A stretch of DNA of 64,000 nucleotides, taken from NCBI RefSeq assembly GCF_000527695.1, contig NZ_ATSX01000003.1:1-64000 (forward strand), written 5' to 3'. Below the pieces are notes generated by a model. It had not been told where the DNA came from. It did no database searches and saw only the letters and a program-made list of their open reading frames with translations. Numbering within the stretch: the first letter of the stretch is position 1; each line of letters starts with the position of its first letter. This document shows positions 8,768-18,030 of this stretch, piece by piece. The translations under genes and the position numbers were made by a program. This DNA is from Commensalibacter papalotli (ex Servin-Garciduenas et al. 2014) (GTDB lineage: Bacteria > Pseudomonadota > Alphaproteobacteria > Acetobacterales > Acetobacteraceae).

Positions 8768-9862
8768 TTATACATTGAAACGGAAGAGTAAAACGTCACC
8801 GTCTTTGACAATGTATTCTTTACCTTCGATACGTGCTTTACCAGCTTCTTTTGCACCAGTTTCACCTTTATACTGAACGAAATCATCATAAGCAATCGTT
8901 TCACAAGCAATAAAGCCACGTTCAAAGTCATTATGAATCACAGCCGCAGCTTGTGGTGCTTTGGTGCCCTTAGAAATCGTCCAAGCTCTGGTTTCTTTGG
9001 GACCACAAGTAAAATAGGTAATTAGATTTAATAAATGGTAGCCCGCTGCGATCACACGATCCAGACCGCTATTTTCCAATCCTAATCCAGAAAGGAATTC
9101 CATTTGATCTTCTTTACCCAACTGGCTTACTTCGGCTTCAATATCAGCAGAAACAATCACAGCCTCGGCACCTTGTGCTTTGGCCATTTCCAGCACCTTG
9201 GCTGAATATGCATTACCAGTTGCTGCGGATTCTTCCTCAACATTACATACATATAAAACTGGCTTGCTGGTTAAAAGCTGTAAACGCGAAATAGCTGTTT
9301 CTTCACCTGCTGGAATGACATCACGCACGGGTGTGCCATCTTGCAAAGCTTTGATTAAAGGTTCTACCAAAACCAAAGTTGCTTGAGCTTCTTTATCATT
9401 TCCACGGGCTCTTTTTTGCAACGCAATCATGCGTTTCTCAAGGCTTTCTAAATCCGCAATCATCAATTCGGTTTCAATGATTTCTGCATCCCGAATAGGA
9501 TCAACAGAGCCCTCTACATGGGTAATATCATCATTATCAAAGCAACGTAATACATGAATAATTGCATCGACTTCACGAATATTCGCTAGAAACTGATTAC
9601 CAAGACCTTCCCCTTTGGAAGCCCCTTTAACCAATCCAGCGATATCTACAAATTCTAAACTGGTTGGAATAATTTGTTTAGAATTCGTAATTTGTGACAA
9701 AATATTCAACCGTGTATCTGGCACCGCCACACGACCAACATTAGGCTCAATTGTGCAAAATGGATAATTTGCTGATTGTGCTGCAGCAGTTGCGGTTAAC
9801 GCATTAAAAAGAGTGGATTTTCCAACATTTGGCAATCCAACAATACCACAATTAAACCCCAT
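8768..9862 (-). CDS. ychF: YchF/Ola1-type ATPase
   Basis: Translation-factor-class Obg-related P-loop protein that prefers ATP to GTP and binds ribosomes; it is linked to oxidative-stress responses. Walker A is GLPNVGKST near residues 9-17, switch DIAGLVKGASKGEG follows near 73-86, and the NVEEES motif replaces the usual NKxD specificity motif, which fits ATP use. The C-terminal TGS domain (about 280-363) is intact, ending in GDVLLFRFNV. 364 residues is the standard length. It follows pth by 6 bp, a widespread pairing. Confidence 0.97.
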   Translation of the reverse strand: MGFNCGIVGLPNVGKSTLFNALTATAAAQSANYPFCTIEPNVGRVAVPDTRLNILSQITNSKQIIPTSLEFVDIAGLVKGASKGEGLGNQFLANIREVDAIIHVLRCFDNDDITHVEGSVDPIRDAEIIETELMIADLESLEKRMIALQKRARGNDKEAQATLVLVEPLIKALQDGTPVRDVIPAGEETAISRLQLLTSKPVLYVCNVEEESAATGNAYSAKVLEMAKAQGAEAVIVSADIEAEVSQLGKEDQMEFLSGLGLENSGLDRVIAAGYHLLNLITYFTCGPKETRAWTISKGTKAPQAAAVIHNDFERGFIACETIAYDDFVQYKGETGAKEAGKARIEGKEYIVKDGDVLLFRFNV

Positions 9863-9868
9863 GTTGTT

Positions 9869-10441
9869 TTACTCCTTGGTTAACAACGCAATTTTAGACA
9901 TATAAGCATCCCAGTTTTTAGCAACCAGTAATGGAGATGCTTGTGCGGCGGCATCAATGAATGGCTCAAGCCATTCCTGATCTTGTTTGGAAAAATTACT
10001 TAATACATAACCAGCTACTCGCGCTTTGTCCCCAGGGTGACCTATACCCAAACGAACACGCCAATAATCTTGATTACCCATCATTTTATCAATAGAACGC
10101 AAGCCATTATGACCAGCAGCCCCCCCACCTTTTTTAATGCGTATACGCCCAGGTTGAAGATCAAGTTCATCATGAAAAACAATTAAATTATCCAACGGGA
10201 TTTTATAAAAAGCAATTGCTGGTTGAACACTTTCCCCCGAAAGATTCATATAAGTCATTGGTTTTAACAAAAGGATTTTTTCACCTTCTATGGTGCCTTC
10301 GGCAATTTCCCCACGAAAACGCTTACGCCATGGGGAAAAACCATGGCGTTGCGCAATTCGATCGATCGCCATAAAACCAATATTATGGCGATTTGCCTGC
10401 ATTCCAGACTCGGGATTACCAAGCCCAGTCAACAGTAACAT
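9869..10441 (-). CDS. pth: Peptidyl-tRNA hydrolase Pth
   Basis: Pth releases stalled peptidyl-tRNA by cutting the ester between peptide and tRNA. The active-site residues are present: Asn9, His19 (QANRHNIGF) and Asp91 (FHDELDL), with KPMTYMNLSG and GGGAAGHNGLRS as substrate-groove motifs. 190 residues, full length. It lies between rplY (29 bp upstream) and ychF (6 bp downstream) on the same strand, the usual order in proteobacteria. Confidence 0.97.
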   Translation of the reverse strand: MLLLTGLGNPESGMQANRHNIGFMAIDRIAQRHGFSPWRKRFRGEIAEGTIEGEKILLLKPMTYMNLSGESVQPAIAFYKIPLDNLIVFHDELDLQPGRIRIKKGGGAAGHNGLRSIDKMMGNQDYWRVRLGIGHPGDKARVAGYVLSNFSKQDQEWLEPFIDAAAQASPLLVAKNWDAYMSKIALLTKE

Positions 10442-10470
10442 GATCTATTCTTTCATTAATTAAAAGAAGA

Positions 10471-11133
10471 TTACTCTTCAGAAGCTGCTGCTTCTGTTGC
10501 TGCTTCAGCTGTTTCGCCTTCTGCACCTTCAGCTGCTTCATCTTCAACTTCAACAGCAATTGTTGGAGCAGAAATGCTAGCAATCACGAAATCTTCTTCA
10601 TTTTGATTGGTATGGGTAACATTTTCTGTTCCCTTTAATTGTGACCAACTGATGGTATCATGAATATCTAAACCAGTAAGATCAGCAACAAATGCTTCTG
10701 GAATATGATCAACGTCACAGTTAATTTCAACAGAGTGATATACAGTATTTAAAACGCCATCACGTTTGAAACCTGGGCATTCATCTTCACCAATAAAGTG
10801 AACAGGAATTTCAACGCGGATATGTTGACCAGCAACCATACGTTGGAAATCAACGTGTAATGGGCGGTCTGTTACTGGATGCATTTGCACAGAGCGCATT
10901 AATGCAACTGATGTTTTTTTACCATCAACAAGGATTTGGTACAATTGAGAACGCCAAGAACCGTGTAATTCACGCATAATTAAGCGTGGGTCGATTGCAA
11001 TCATTACAGGTTCAGATTTACCACCATAAACCACGCCAGGGACAAGACCTTCACGACGTGTTGCGCGCGCTGCCCCCTTACCAGCCTTCGCACGCATTTC
11101 AACATTTAACTCTACAAATTTTTTCGCTGCCAC
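10471..11133 (-). CDS. rplY: 50S ribosomal protein L25, Ctc form (RplY)
   Basis: L25/general stress protein Ctc binds 5S rRNA. The N-terminal L25 domain begins with the family pattern ELNVEMRAKAGKGAARATRR followed by VPGVVYG; a C-terminal TL5-like domain follows, then an acidic Ala/Glu-rich tail. I choose the GTG at 11133: it has CTCCTT/AAGGAG at 11143-11148 with 9-bp spacing, and gives 220 residues starting (M)AAKKFVELN. An upstream ATG at 11199 would add 22 hydrophobic residues unlike any ribosomal protein. It is the first gene of the seven-gene run to rlmH. Confidence 0.95.
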   Translation of the reverse strand: MAAKKFVELNVEMRAKAGKGAARATRREGLVPGVVYGGKSEPVMIAIDPRLIMRELHGSWRSQLYQILVDGKKTSVALMRSVQMHPVTDRPLHVDFQRMVAGQHIRVEIPVHFIGEDECPGFKRDGVLNTVYHSVEINCDVDHIPEAFVADLTGLDIHDTISWSQLKGTENVTHTNQNEEDFVIASISAPTIAVEVEDEAAEGAEGETAEAATEAAASEE

Positions 11134-11302
11134 TTTAAAAAGCTCCTTGAATATAAAAGGCAAAACAATAAGCACCAACCTCCAGGGGTGTTCGTGCAAA
11201 TTATCCTTTAACGAAAAAATAAAGAAAAAGCAAATATCTTTATATAAGATTTCTTTTTTATCGTCTTCTTCGTTTTCATTCGGTGGAGGAAGGAGTTTAT
11301 GA

Positions 11303-12180
11303 GGTCTTGTCGCGGATTTGAGACTGGGTTATTTTTTGGTACAGAATTGGCGAATTAACAAAGAAGCGGATTATTTAATCCGAAGAGAATTTGAATGAAA
11401 TTAATTTAGTCTTTGATCATCCATTTTCCTTTGAATCCAATTCCTTTTTCATTCAGAGAATGGCTTCATATCCTTTGAGTGTTTTTTAGCTGTGTAAAAA
11501 AGACGCAATCACAATTCCTTGGTATAACCTTCTTTAATCTGAAATGATCTTTTTCTATGCGCTGTTGTAAGGACTTCTTTGTCTCATGAAGACAATGATT
11601 AGGGAGTATAGCCTCTTTCTTCATGGTCTGTATGATTTTTGGAAAAGGAAAAGCATCAGTGCCTACATGGGTTGGTGCAAAAAGCGTACCTTCTTTGAAT
11701 GCTTTTCCAAAGAAGCGTTGAGCTGCCTGTATATTACGCCTTGCTGTAAGCTAGAAATCAATCAAAGTGCCATCCTTATCTATAGCTCTATATAGATATT
11801 TCCAATTACCTTTGACTTTGCTATAGGTTTATCCACTCTGATCGCACCACAATACTGCTTTCTAAAACCTCTCAAGCGTTTTTCTAATAGGAGAGCATAA
11901 TAACTGTAAAGAGCAAACGATTTAACGTGCTATAATCAACACTTACACCCCCGTTCTAAGGAGAGTTCTACAATATCTCCATAGCTTAAGGAATAGCGCA
12001 AATTCCAATTGATCGCTTGAGTAATCATCAATCCATTAAAGTGACGATCTTTAAAATCATCTTTGGATCTTAAAATAAATTTCTTTCGTAATTTAATAAG
12101 CATCGTCCGTTCTTAAATATCAACACTACATTCATACTTATAGCAGATAATGCACTACACTCTAAATTTGAGACAAGACA
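11303..12180 (-). mobile_element. Degenerate IS6-family insertion sequence, copy 1
   Basis: About 880 bp with recognisable terminal inverted repeats: GGTCTTGTCGCGGATTTGAG at 11303-11322, and at the right end (12161-12180, read on the minus strand) TGTCTTGTCTCAAATTTAGA. The body encodes a decayed transposase (separate entry). The length and ends resemble the roughly 800-bp IS6/IS26 family, whose ends begin GGxxxTGTxGC. I could not find a convincing 8-bp target duplication. The right end stops one base before the mgtC stop codon. Confidence 0.75.
11406..12103 (-). pseudogene. IS6-family transposase remnant
   Basis: Reading the minus strand from an ATG at 12103, the frame gives FKDRHFNGLMITQAINW, then LRYSLSYGDIVELSLERG, which lines up with the IS26 transposase start (FKGRHFQRDIILWAVRWYCKYGISYRELQEMLAERG). 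A stop follows and the match continues in pieces: VDYSTLNR, RVDK, KVKGNWKYLYRAIDKDGTL, LTARRN.QAAQRFFGKAF, and RIEKDHFRLKKVIPRN. Several frameshifts and in-frame stops break it, so no active enzyme can be made. The DDE catalytic residues around RVDET have been damaged (RVDKP in the present reading). Confidence 0.75.
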
Positions 12181-12181
12181 T

Positions 12182-12898
12182 TTATTCTTTAGTACTACTT
12201 TCCCAATTGGCATGATATACATCTTTTCGTTTGCTCAATGCTTTTACGACTTCCTCAATTTCTTCTTTATCAATTGCTGTACTAATTAAAGTAGCCACAA
12301 GTTCCACACAATCGTCAGAAAGATCAAAAAATTCGACATCACTTACAGGATATTGTGCTTTTTCCAATAGATCCACCACCAATTCACGCAATATTGGAGC
12401 TGCCTTCCGATCAACACTTAAGCGTATTTCAAATGTTGATTCACCCGTTTCCTCGTTAAGAGGGATACGATTGATGGCATTTGCTAAGCGGCGTAAAAAT
12501 GTATTCCCAAAAATAACAAAAAAAGTGAGTGTTACTGCTTCAGTTATCATATTCCCACCTGCGCAGCAACCGACAGCAGCAGAACACCATAATGTCGCGG
12601 CAGTATTTAAACCACGTACATTCATGCCCTCTTTCATGATGACACCAGCACCAAGAAAACCTATCCCAGAAACGACATAAGCTATAACACGAACCGCCTC
12701 AACATTTCCCCCCATACGCTGACCAAGATCAACAAAAGTAGCTGCACCAATTGCAACCAGCACATTTGTACGTAATCCCGCAGTTCTTTGACGATATTGA
12801 CGTTCAGCGCCTATTAAAGTTCCTAGGACAAAAGCAATCAGCAGCGACAACGTCGTATCATAAAAAGCTACAAAGGAAAAATTTTGTATGAATTGCAT
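12182..12898 (-). CDS. mgtC: MgtC/SapB family membrane protein
   Basis: MgtC is an inner-membrane protein induced by low magnesium; in Salmonella it inhibits the F-type ATP synthase and supports survival in macrophages. This 238-residue protein has the conserved N-terminal MgtC domain of several membrane helices, with FVLGTLIGAERQYRQRTAGL and the GIGFLGAGVIMKEG motif, followed by a soluble C-terminal domain of about 90 residues (from ESTFEIRLSV), as in true MgtC and not the short SapB forms. It lies 244 bp downstream of mgtA on the same strand, matching the mgtCB pairing of Salmonella. The IS6 remnant abuts its stop codon. Confidence 0.9.
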   Translation of the reverse strand: MQFIQNFSFVAFYDTTLSLLIAFVLGTLIGAERQYRQRTAGLRTNVLVAIGAATFVDLGQRMGGNVEAVRVIAYVVSGIGFLGAGVIMKEGMNVRGLNTAATLWCSAAVGCCAGGNMITEAVTLTFFVIFGNTFLRRLANAINRIPLNEETGESTFEIRLSVDRKAAPILRELVVDLLEKAQYPVSDVEFFDLSDDCVELVATLISTAIDKEEIEEVVKALSKRKDVYHANWESSTKE

Positions 12899-13085
12899 TG
12901 TGACATTGCCTTTTCTATAAACTTTAATGACTAAATTTTTATTTTTTCAATGAAACGACAAAAGATAAAACCGCAAGAAGATAATTTTACAGTTTTATCA
13001 AATCAATAGATACTATCAAATTATTAAGTTTTTATAAACTTATGTACAAGAAAGAAAACTGTAAAATATCTAAATGGTTCAAAGC

Positions 13086-13119
13086 GAGAGTATGATCGCT
13101 TTAACATCATACCCTCTCT
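13086..13119 (-). terminator. Possible hairpin between mgtA and mgtC
   Basis: An imperfect inverted repeat (GAGAGTATGAT and ATCATACCCTCTC, with a two-base bulge) lies just downstream of the mgtA stop and upstream of mgtC. There is no clear T-run on either side, so it may be an attenuator, an mRNA-stability element or a weak terminator. The assignment is tentative. Confidence 0.3.
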
Positions 13120-13142
13120 TGCAAGAATTATAATTTTGTTTA

Positions 13143-15848
13143 TTAGAACCATTGACCAAATTTACGGATATATAATGTTTTCATACCCTGTGCAACACAG
13201 CAATAGGCAAATAATGTAGCAACAAGCCAAGGGAAATAAGACCAAGGAAGTGGTTGTAAGCCTATGAAATGACCAAGTGGTGAAAACGGAATATAAATGC
13301 CAAGTATCATCACTGATCCCGTCATTAATAGCACTGGTAAAGCCGCTGTGCTTTGAAAGAAGGGGATCTTTTGCGTCCGTAACATATGAACAACAAGTGT
13401 TTGTGACAAAAGCCCTTCGATAAACCATCCAGATTGAAATAATGATTGCATTGCAGACGTATTGGCACCAAAAACAAACCACATCAATGCAAAGGTGGTA
13501 ATATCAAAGATTGAGGATGTTGGCCCGATGAACAACATAAACCGACCAATATTTCGTGCACTCCATTTTCGTGGTTTTGCTAAAAACTCTTTATCCATTC
13601 TATCCCAAGGAAGAGATAATTGCGAAATATCATAAAGTAAATTTTGCAAAAGCAGATGAATAGATAACATAGGTAGGAATGGGATAAAGGCACTTGCAAC
13701 CAAAACGGAGAACACATTGCCAAAATTTGAGCTTGCCGTCATATTAAGATATTTCATGATGTTACCAAAAGTTTCACGCCCCTTAATAACGCCTTCTTCC
13801 AACACCATAAGACTTTTTTCCAATAAAATAATATCGGCAGATTCTTTTGCAATATCGGTACCGCTATCCACTGATATACCCACGTCCGCATCTCGTAGTG
13901 CAGGTGCATCATTTATACCATCCCCAAGAAACCCAACCGTATGCCCATTAGCTTGCAATGCCTTAAGAACTTTTGATTTTTGCAAAGGTGATAGTTTTGC
14001 AAAGACCGTACGTTGTTCGACTTCTTGCTGTAATTGCTGTTCAGTCATTGTCTCTACATCACGCCCCAAAAGCACTTCTCCGGGCTCTAGACCAACTTCA
14101 CGACATACTTTTGCGGTTACAATAGCGTTATCACCAGTCAATACTTTTACACCAACACCGTTTGCACGCAGAGCGGCAATTGCTGGTCGGGCAGTTTCTT
14201 TTGGTGGATCAAGAAAAGTAAGAAATCCTTCAATAATAAGGTCTTTTTCAAAAGCAGCACTATAAAGTTCCGCTTTCTCATTTTCCGCAAAAATTCTTGA
14301 TGCAACAATCAGAACGCGAAAACCGTCTTCGTTATAGCTCTGAGAGAGCGACAGAAGTTTCGCTTTTGTTGCCTCGTCAAGTTGTTGTAACCGATCGCCT
14401 TCTCTTACGCTTACGGATACAGCGAGCATCTCTTCAACAGCACCCTTACATACAAGAAGATGCTGATTATCGGTATCTTCTAATATAATAGAAAGGCGGC
14501 GACGTTGGAAATCAAAAGGAACCTCATCAATCTTACGATAGGCACGAATTACAGTGTTGTGGTTGAATTTTTTACCAAAATATACAACAGCCTGATCCAT
14601 AAGGTTACGCATACCGCTCTGATGGACAGAGTTCAACCATGCAAGCTCAAACACACGATTATTTGTTTTACCTTCAAAGTCGAGGTGATGTTCAAGAATA
14701 ATTTTATCCTGCGTCAATGTTCCCGTTTTATCGGTACAAAGAATATCCATAGCACCAAGATTTTGAATGGAGTTCAGCCTTTTGACCACTACCTTGCGTC
14801 GTGCCATGGAAACTGCACCTTTTGCAAGATTAGAGGATACAATTAAAGGCAACATTTCTGGTGTCAAACCGACTGCCACAGCTACAGCAAACAAAAACGC
14901 TTCAAGCCAGTCGCCTTTTGTCAATCCGTTGATAAAGAAAACAATCGGAACCATTACCAGCATAAAACGAATAAGCAGCCAACTGACGGAATTAACACCT
15001 CGGTCAAAAGCAGTTTGTGCACGTGAACCAACTATAGACTTAGCCAGTGATCCAAAATATGTCCTAGGTCCAGTAGAGACAACTAATGCGCGCGCTGTAC
15101 CGCTTACTACATTTGTTCCCATTAAACAGATATTCGGCAAATCTAGCAGGTCCATTTGATCTTTTACGACTTTTCCTGCATTTTTTTCAGCCACGGCGCC
15201 CAAAGTATCATATTTTTCAACAGGCAAAGATTCACCAGTTAATACAGCTTGAGAGACAAAAAGGTCACGTGAATCAATCAACCTGATATCAGCAGGAATC
15301 ATATCACCAGCAGATAAATGTACAATGTCACCTGCAACGAGCTCACGCATTGGAATTTCATGCATTACAGATTCGGAACTATTATTATCACGACGCAACA
15401 CTGTAGCAGTTGTGCGCACCATCGCTTTTAACGTTTCGGCCGCTTTGTTAGAGCGATATTCTTGCCAGAAACGTAAAATACCACTAATCAATACCATCGT
15501 GACAACGATGATAACACCCGTCAGGTCAGTTTCCTCACCTGCACGAAATGGCAGCCAAAAGTCAGTGTAAAACTGTATCGCTGCAAGCATCATCAAAACG
15601 CCTATAAAAGGGTTTTTGAAAGCCAATATAAGCTGTATTATAGCATGGGGTGGTCGATCATGAGCGACTTCGTTTGCACCATCATTGGTTAATCTTGACG
15701 CAGCTTCCAAGGTTGTTAATCCGTCCAAACTCGCATTGACGTTTAATAAACTTGTTTCTAATTGGTTTTGTGCCTCACGAACAACACGCATGGAAAGGGA
15801 GTTCTTTTTCGGGGGCGTTATTTGTTTATTATCATTGATATCGCTCAT
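13143..15848 (-). CDS. mgtA: Magnesium-translocating P-type ATPase (MgtA/MgtB)
   Basis: P3B-type ATPase that brings Mg2+ into the cytoplasm at the cost of ATP. Numbered from an alternative ATG at 15896, the actuator motif TGES is at 220-223, the membrane motif GLTPEMLP at 343-350, the phosphorylated Asp lies in DKTGTLT at 389-395, and the hinge motif GDGIND is at 658-663; ten membrane helices are expected. I choose the ATG at 15848 (MSDINDNKQ), which has GGAAAG at 15858-15863 and gives 901 residues, matching MgtA/MgtB (about 900). It is divergent from a two-component system that probably controls it, and is followed by mgtC. The protein is intact despite the flanking IS remnants. Confidence 0.95.
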   Translation of the reverse strand: MSDINDNKQITPPKKNSLSMRVVREAQNQLETSLLNVNASLDGLTTLEAASRLTNDGANEVAHDRPPHAIIQLILAFKNPFIGVLMMLAAIQFYTDFWLPFRAGEETDLTGVIIVVTMVLISGILRFWQEYRSNKAAETLKAMVRTTATVLRRDNNSSESVMHEIPMRELVAGDIVHLSAGDMIPADIRLIDSRDLFVSQAVLTGESLPVEKYDTLGAVAEKNAGKVVKDQMDLLDLPNICLMGTNVVSGTARALVVSTGPRTYFGSLAKSIVGSRAQTAFDRGVNSVSWLLIRFMLVMVPIVFFINGLTKGDWLEAFLFAVAVAVGLTPEMLPLIVSSNLAKGAVSMARRKVVVKRLNSIQNLGAMDILCTDKTGTLTQDKIILEHHLDFEGKTNNRVFELAWLNSVHQSGMRNLMDQAVVYFGKKFNHNTVIRAYRKIDEVPFDFQRRRLSIILEDTDNQHLLVCKGAVEEMLAVSVSVREGDRLQQLDEATKAKLLSLSQSYNEDGFRVLIVASRIFAENEKAELYSAAFEKDLIIEGFLTFLDPPKETARPAIAALRANGVGVKVLTGDNAIVTAKVCREVGLEPGEVLLGRDVETMTEQQLQQEVEQRTVFAKLSPLQKSKVLKALQANGHTVGFLGDGINDAPALRDADVGISVDSGTDIAKESADIILLEKSLMVLEEGVIKGRETFGNIMKYLNMTASSNFGNVFSVLVASAFIPFLPMLSIHLLLQNLLYDISQLSLPWDRMDKEFLAKPRKWSARNIGRFMLFIGPTSSIFDITTFALMWFVFGANTSAMQSLFQSGWFIEGLLSQTLVVHMLRTQKIPFFQSTAALPVLLMTGSVMILGIYIPFSPLGHFIGLQPLPWSYFPWLVATLFAYCCVAQGMKTLYIRKFGQWF

Positions 15849-16349
15849 GGCAATATTCTTTCCTGTTGCATAAACAGCAACAAGAACGACGATCAATATT
15901 TATACTATGATCGTTATGTTTGTGCTGTTTATTTCGACTAAATTCATTATCATGTTATCTGTTTTCAACGGCTGACAACACAAATACGTGGTATCAGCCT
16001 TCGTACTGTAAGGATCGTCCATATTGCCCCCCTTGTTCAAAATGAAACTCTTAAAATTATGTCTACAAGACACTGCTTATTTCGCACTAGGGAGATATAA
16101 AAACAATTATCTATTTTGATATAAAATATATACTTTGGTATATATTTTCCTATGCAACATACAGTTGCCATTCATTGGCAATTGAAAAAATTCTGAATAA
16201 AAACAATCTTATTTATGCTGATATTCTCTTTTATTTTATAATATCCATGCTCATAATACGAATGCGTGGGTGCTGTTTTATGTTTATAATCGAAAAAAAA
16301 TATTGGTAATAAATCAAACGTAATCCACACTAAGTTAAGGAATATTCAA
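15849..16349. promoter_or_regulatory. Divergent control region of mgtA and the two-component genes
   Basis: About 500 bp separate mgtA from the sensor kinase. Two perfect inverted repeats stand out: an 11-bp AT-rich arm pair at 16123-16133 and 16138-16148 (AAAATATATAC, 4-nt loop), and TTGCCATTCATTGGCAA at 16165-16181. They are 16 bp apart and are candidate binding sites for the response regulator, or a leader hairpin of mgtA. I did not recognise a Mykiss or M-box magnesium riboswitch. No ORF of note is present. Confidence 0.45.
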
Positions 16350-16430
16350 CTGAAGTTACACATCATAATAAAGAGTGTTATACTTATTTTAATTTTAACG
16401 ACTATTTTCATTTTTGATACATTATCGAGA

Positions 16431-17408
16431 TTGGAAATAGCAGCTGCAGTATTCTATATTGCTGTGATACTGGTCGGGGCACGTTTTATTTCGGCAAAAG
16501 GCGTTATAGTTTTATGCTCTATCTGTACTTTACTAACGGTTGTTTCGTTCTTTTTAACGACAAAAGGACTGTTTGAGACTGGACTGATTAATTGTATTAT
16601 CGCTCTGTCAGCATTATATTTGACGACCTACATTATTTTACGTACACAAGTGGCAGAAAACAATGCAATTAATGCAACATATCAAATGACGCGCATAGCG
16701 CGTATTCAGAGTCTAGGAGAACTAACTGCATCAATTGCTCATGAAATTAATCAACCACTAGCAGCAACAACTGCTAGTGCAGATGCCTGTCGAAATTGGT
16801 TAATGCGTGATAAACCAGATATTAACCGCGCTATTCAGGCATTGGAACGAATTAGGCGCGAAACGCGCAGGGCTTCTGAAGTCGTTGAAAGAATTCGTCG
16901 TCTTTCAAAAAATGAGATAACGCAAAAAGAAATATGTGATCTAAACGATATTGTATCTGATACGCTAGCGCTTTCAAACGCACTTATTGAACATCACGAT
17001 ATTGAGTTAACTTGGAACCGATATGATGCTCCCCTTATAGTTCACGTAGATAAAGTACAAATGATGCAAGTTATAGGAAACCTATTTCTTAATGCTATTG
17101 AGGCATTGCAACCACGCCTTGTTACAGAACGTTTTATAACAGTAAAAACTTTTACTATGAATGCTCAAGCTTGTTTCAGGATGACTGATACAGGTGTTGG
17201 ACTAAGTGAAGAGGATATAAAACATATTTTTGATGCATTTTGGACTAAACGTGATGGAGGTACTGGACTTGGATTGACGTTATGCAGGGCTATAGTTGAA
17301 GCACATAAAGGGATTATTTCCGCAAGACAAAATTCCCATGGTGGTGCTATATTTGAGATCATATTACCGTGTAAAATAAACAAAGAAAGTAACAATAGTG
17401 GAGCCTAA
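16431..17408 (+). CDS. Sensor histidine kinase, FixL/TodS-like
   Basis: Membrane-bound histidine kinase. N-terminal hydrophobic helices (about residues 1-70) form the sensor part, followed by a HisKA domain with the phospho-accepting His104 (TASIAHEINQPLAAT) and an HATPase domain with N-box NLFLNAIEAL, G1 DTGVGLS and G2 GGTGLGLTLCRAIVEAHKG. The start given is a TTG in the middle of hydrophobic sequence. The frame stays open upstream and encodes another hydrophobic helix; a CTG at 16350 preceded by TAAGGAAT may be the true start, adding 27 residues. It overlaps the response regulator gene by 11 bp. Its position facing mgtA suggests that it controls magnesium uptake, but the signal is not known. 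Confidence 0.85.
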   Translation: MEIAAAVFYIAVILVGARFISAKGVIVLCSICTLLTVVSFFLTTKGLFETGLINCIIALSALYLTTYIILRTQVAENNAINATYQMTRIARIQSLGELTASIAHEINQPLAATTASADACRNWLMRDKPDINRAIQALERIRRETRRASEVVERIRRLSKNEITQKEICDLNDIVSDTLALSNALIEHHDIELTWNRYDAPLIVHVDKVQMMQVIGNLFLNAIEALQPRLVTERFITVKTFTMNAQACFRMTDTGVGLSEEDIKHIFDAFWTKRDGGTGLGLTLCRAIVEAHKGIISARQNSHGGAIFEIILPCKINKESNNSGA

Positions 17409-18030
17409 ACTGGTTTATATAATCGATGATGATATGTCCGTGCGTGACGCTCTTGATGACTTACTAGCTTCTGTCGATATTGAGACACGCAGTTTTGACA
17501 GCATTGAAAGTTTCTTACAATCTGAAAAAAATCCTATTTTATCCTGTCTTATACTGGATGTGCGTATGCCAGGACAAAGCGGTATGGATTTCCAACATAA
17601 AATGCAAAAAAATGGTTTAGACATACCCGTTATATTTATTAGTGGTCATGGTGATATTCCAATGTCGGTCACGGCAATTAAACGTGGTGCAATAGATTTT
17701 TTGAGTAAACCCTTTCGCGAACAAGATATACTTGAAGCTATCTATCGCGGTTTCGAAGTCAGCCGTGAAAAAATAAAACAACACGAAGAACGCAACCATG
17801 TTGAGAAAATATATAATTCACTCAATGCTGGTGAAAAGGCAGTAGTTTCATTCTTAATCAAAGGGCATCTGAATAAACAAATAGCAGCAGAACTCAATGT
17901 CAGTGAAATAACGGTTAAAGTACGTCGTGCTAATATTATGCAAAAAATGCAAGTTAAATCGTTTGCTGATCTTATACGTATGGGAATAGAAATAGAAAAG
18001 ATGCTTTTAGAGGGATCGTTGCAAATTTAA
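17398..18030 (+). CDS. FixJ-family response regulator with LuxR-type HTH
   Basis: Two-domain regulator of 210 residues. The receiver domain has the acidic pocket IDDD at 9-12, phospho-acceptor Asp54 (LILDVRMPG), Ser82 and Lys104 (FLSKPFRE). After a linker, a LuxR/GerE helix-turn-helix occupies about 140-205 (KGHLNKQIAAELNVSEITVK). This layout matches FixJ, TtrR and TodT. The start is GTG, inside the end of the kinase gene, so translation is coupled to it. It is the likely activator of the divergent mgtA-mgtC unit, by inference from position. Confidence 0.9.
   Translation: MEPKLVYIIDDDMSVRDALDDLLASVDIETRSFDSIESFLQSEKNPILSCLILDVRMPGQSGMDFQHKMQKNGLDIPVIFISGHGDIPMSVTAIKRGAIDFLSKPFREQDILEAIYRGFEVSREKIKQHEERNHVEKIYNSLNAGEKAVVSFLIKGHLNKQIAAELNVSEITVKVRRANIMQKMQVKSFADLIRMGIEIEKMLLEGSLQI

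Noticed and set aside
11586-11795. A 69-residue plus-strand ORF in the mgtC-rplY gap
   Set aside because: It lies inside the IS6 remnant, antisense to the transposase frame, and has no ribosome binding site or family resemblance.
12182-12898. mgtC truncated by the IS insertion
   Set aside because: The protein has 238 residues with a full C-terminal domain, as long as Salmonella MgtC, so the IS end lies just outside the reading frame.
12231-15873. Plus-strand ORFs within mgtC and mgtA
   Set aside because: They are antisense frames of strong coding genes, have no start signals and no family motifs.
15897-16120. A magnesium riboswitch (mgtA leader or M-box) upstream of mgtA
   Set aside because: I could not find the paired helices or conserved loops of a known Mg2+ sensor, and the only strong hairpin is short and AT-rich. 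It stays as a possible operator or leader element.
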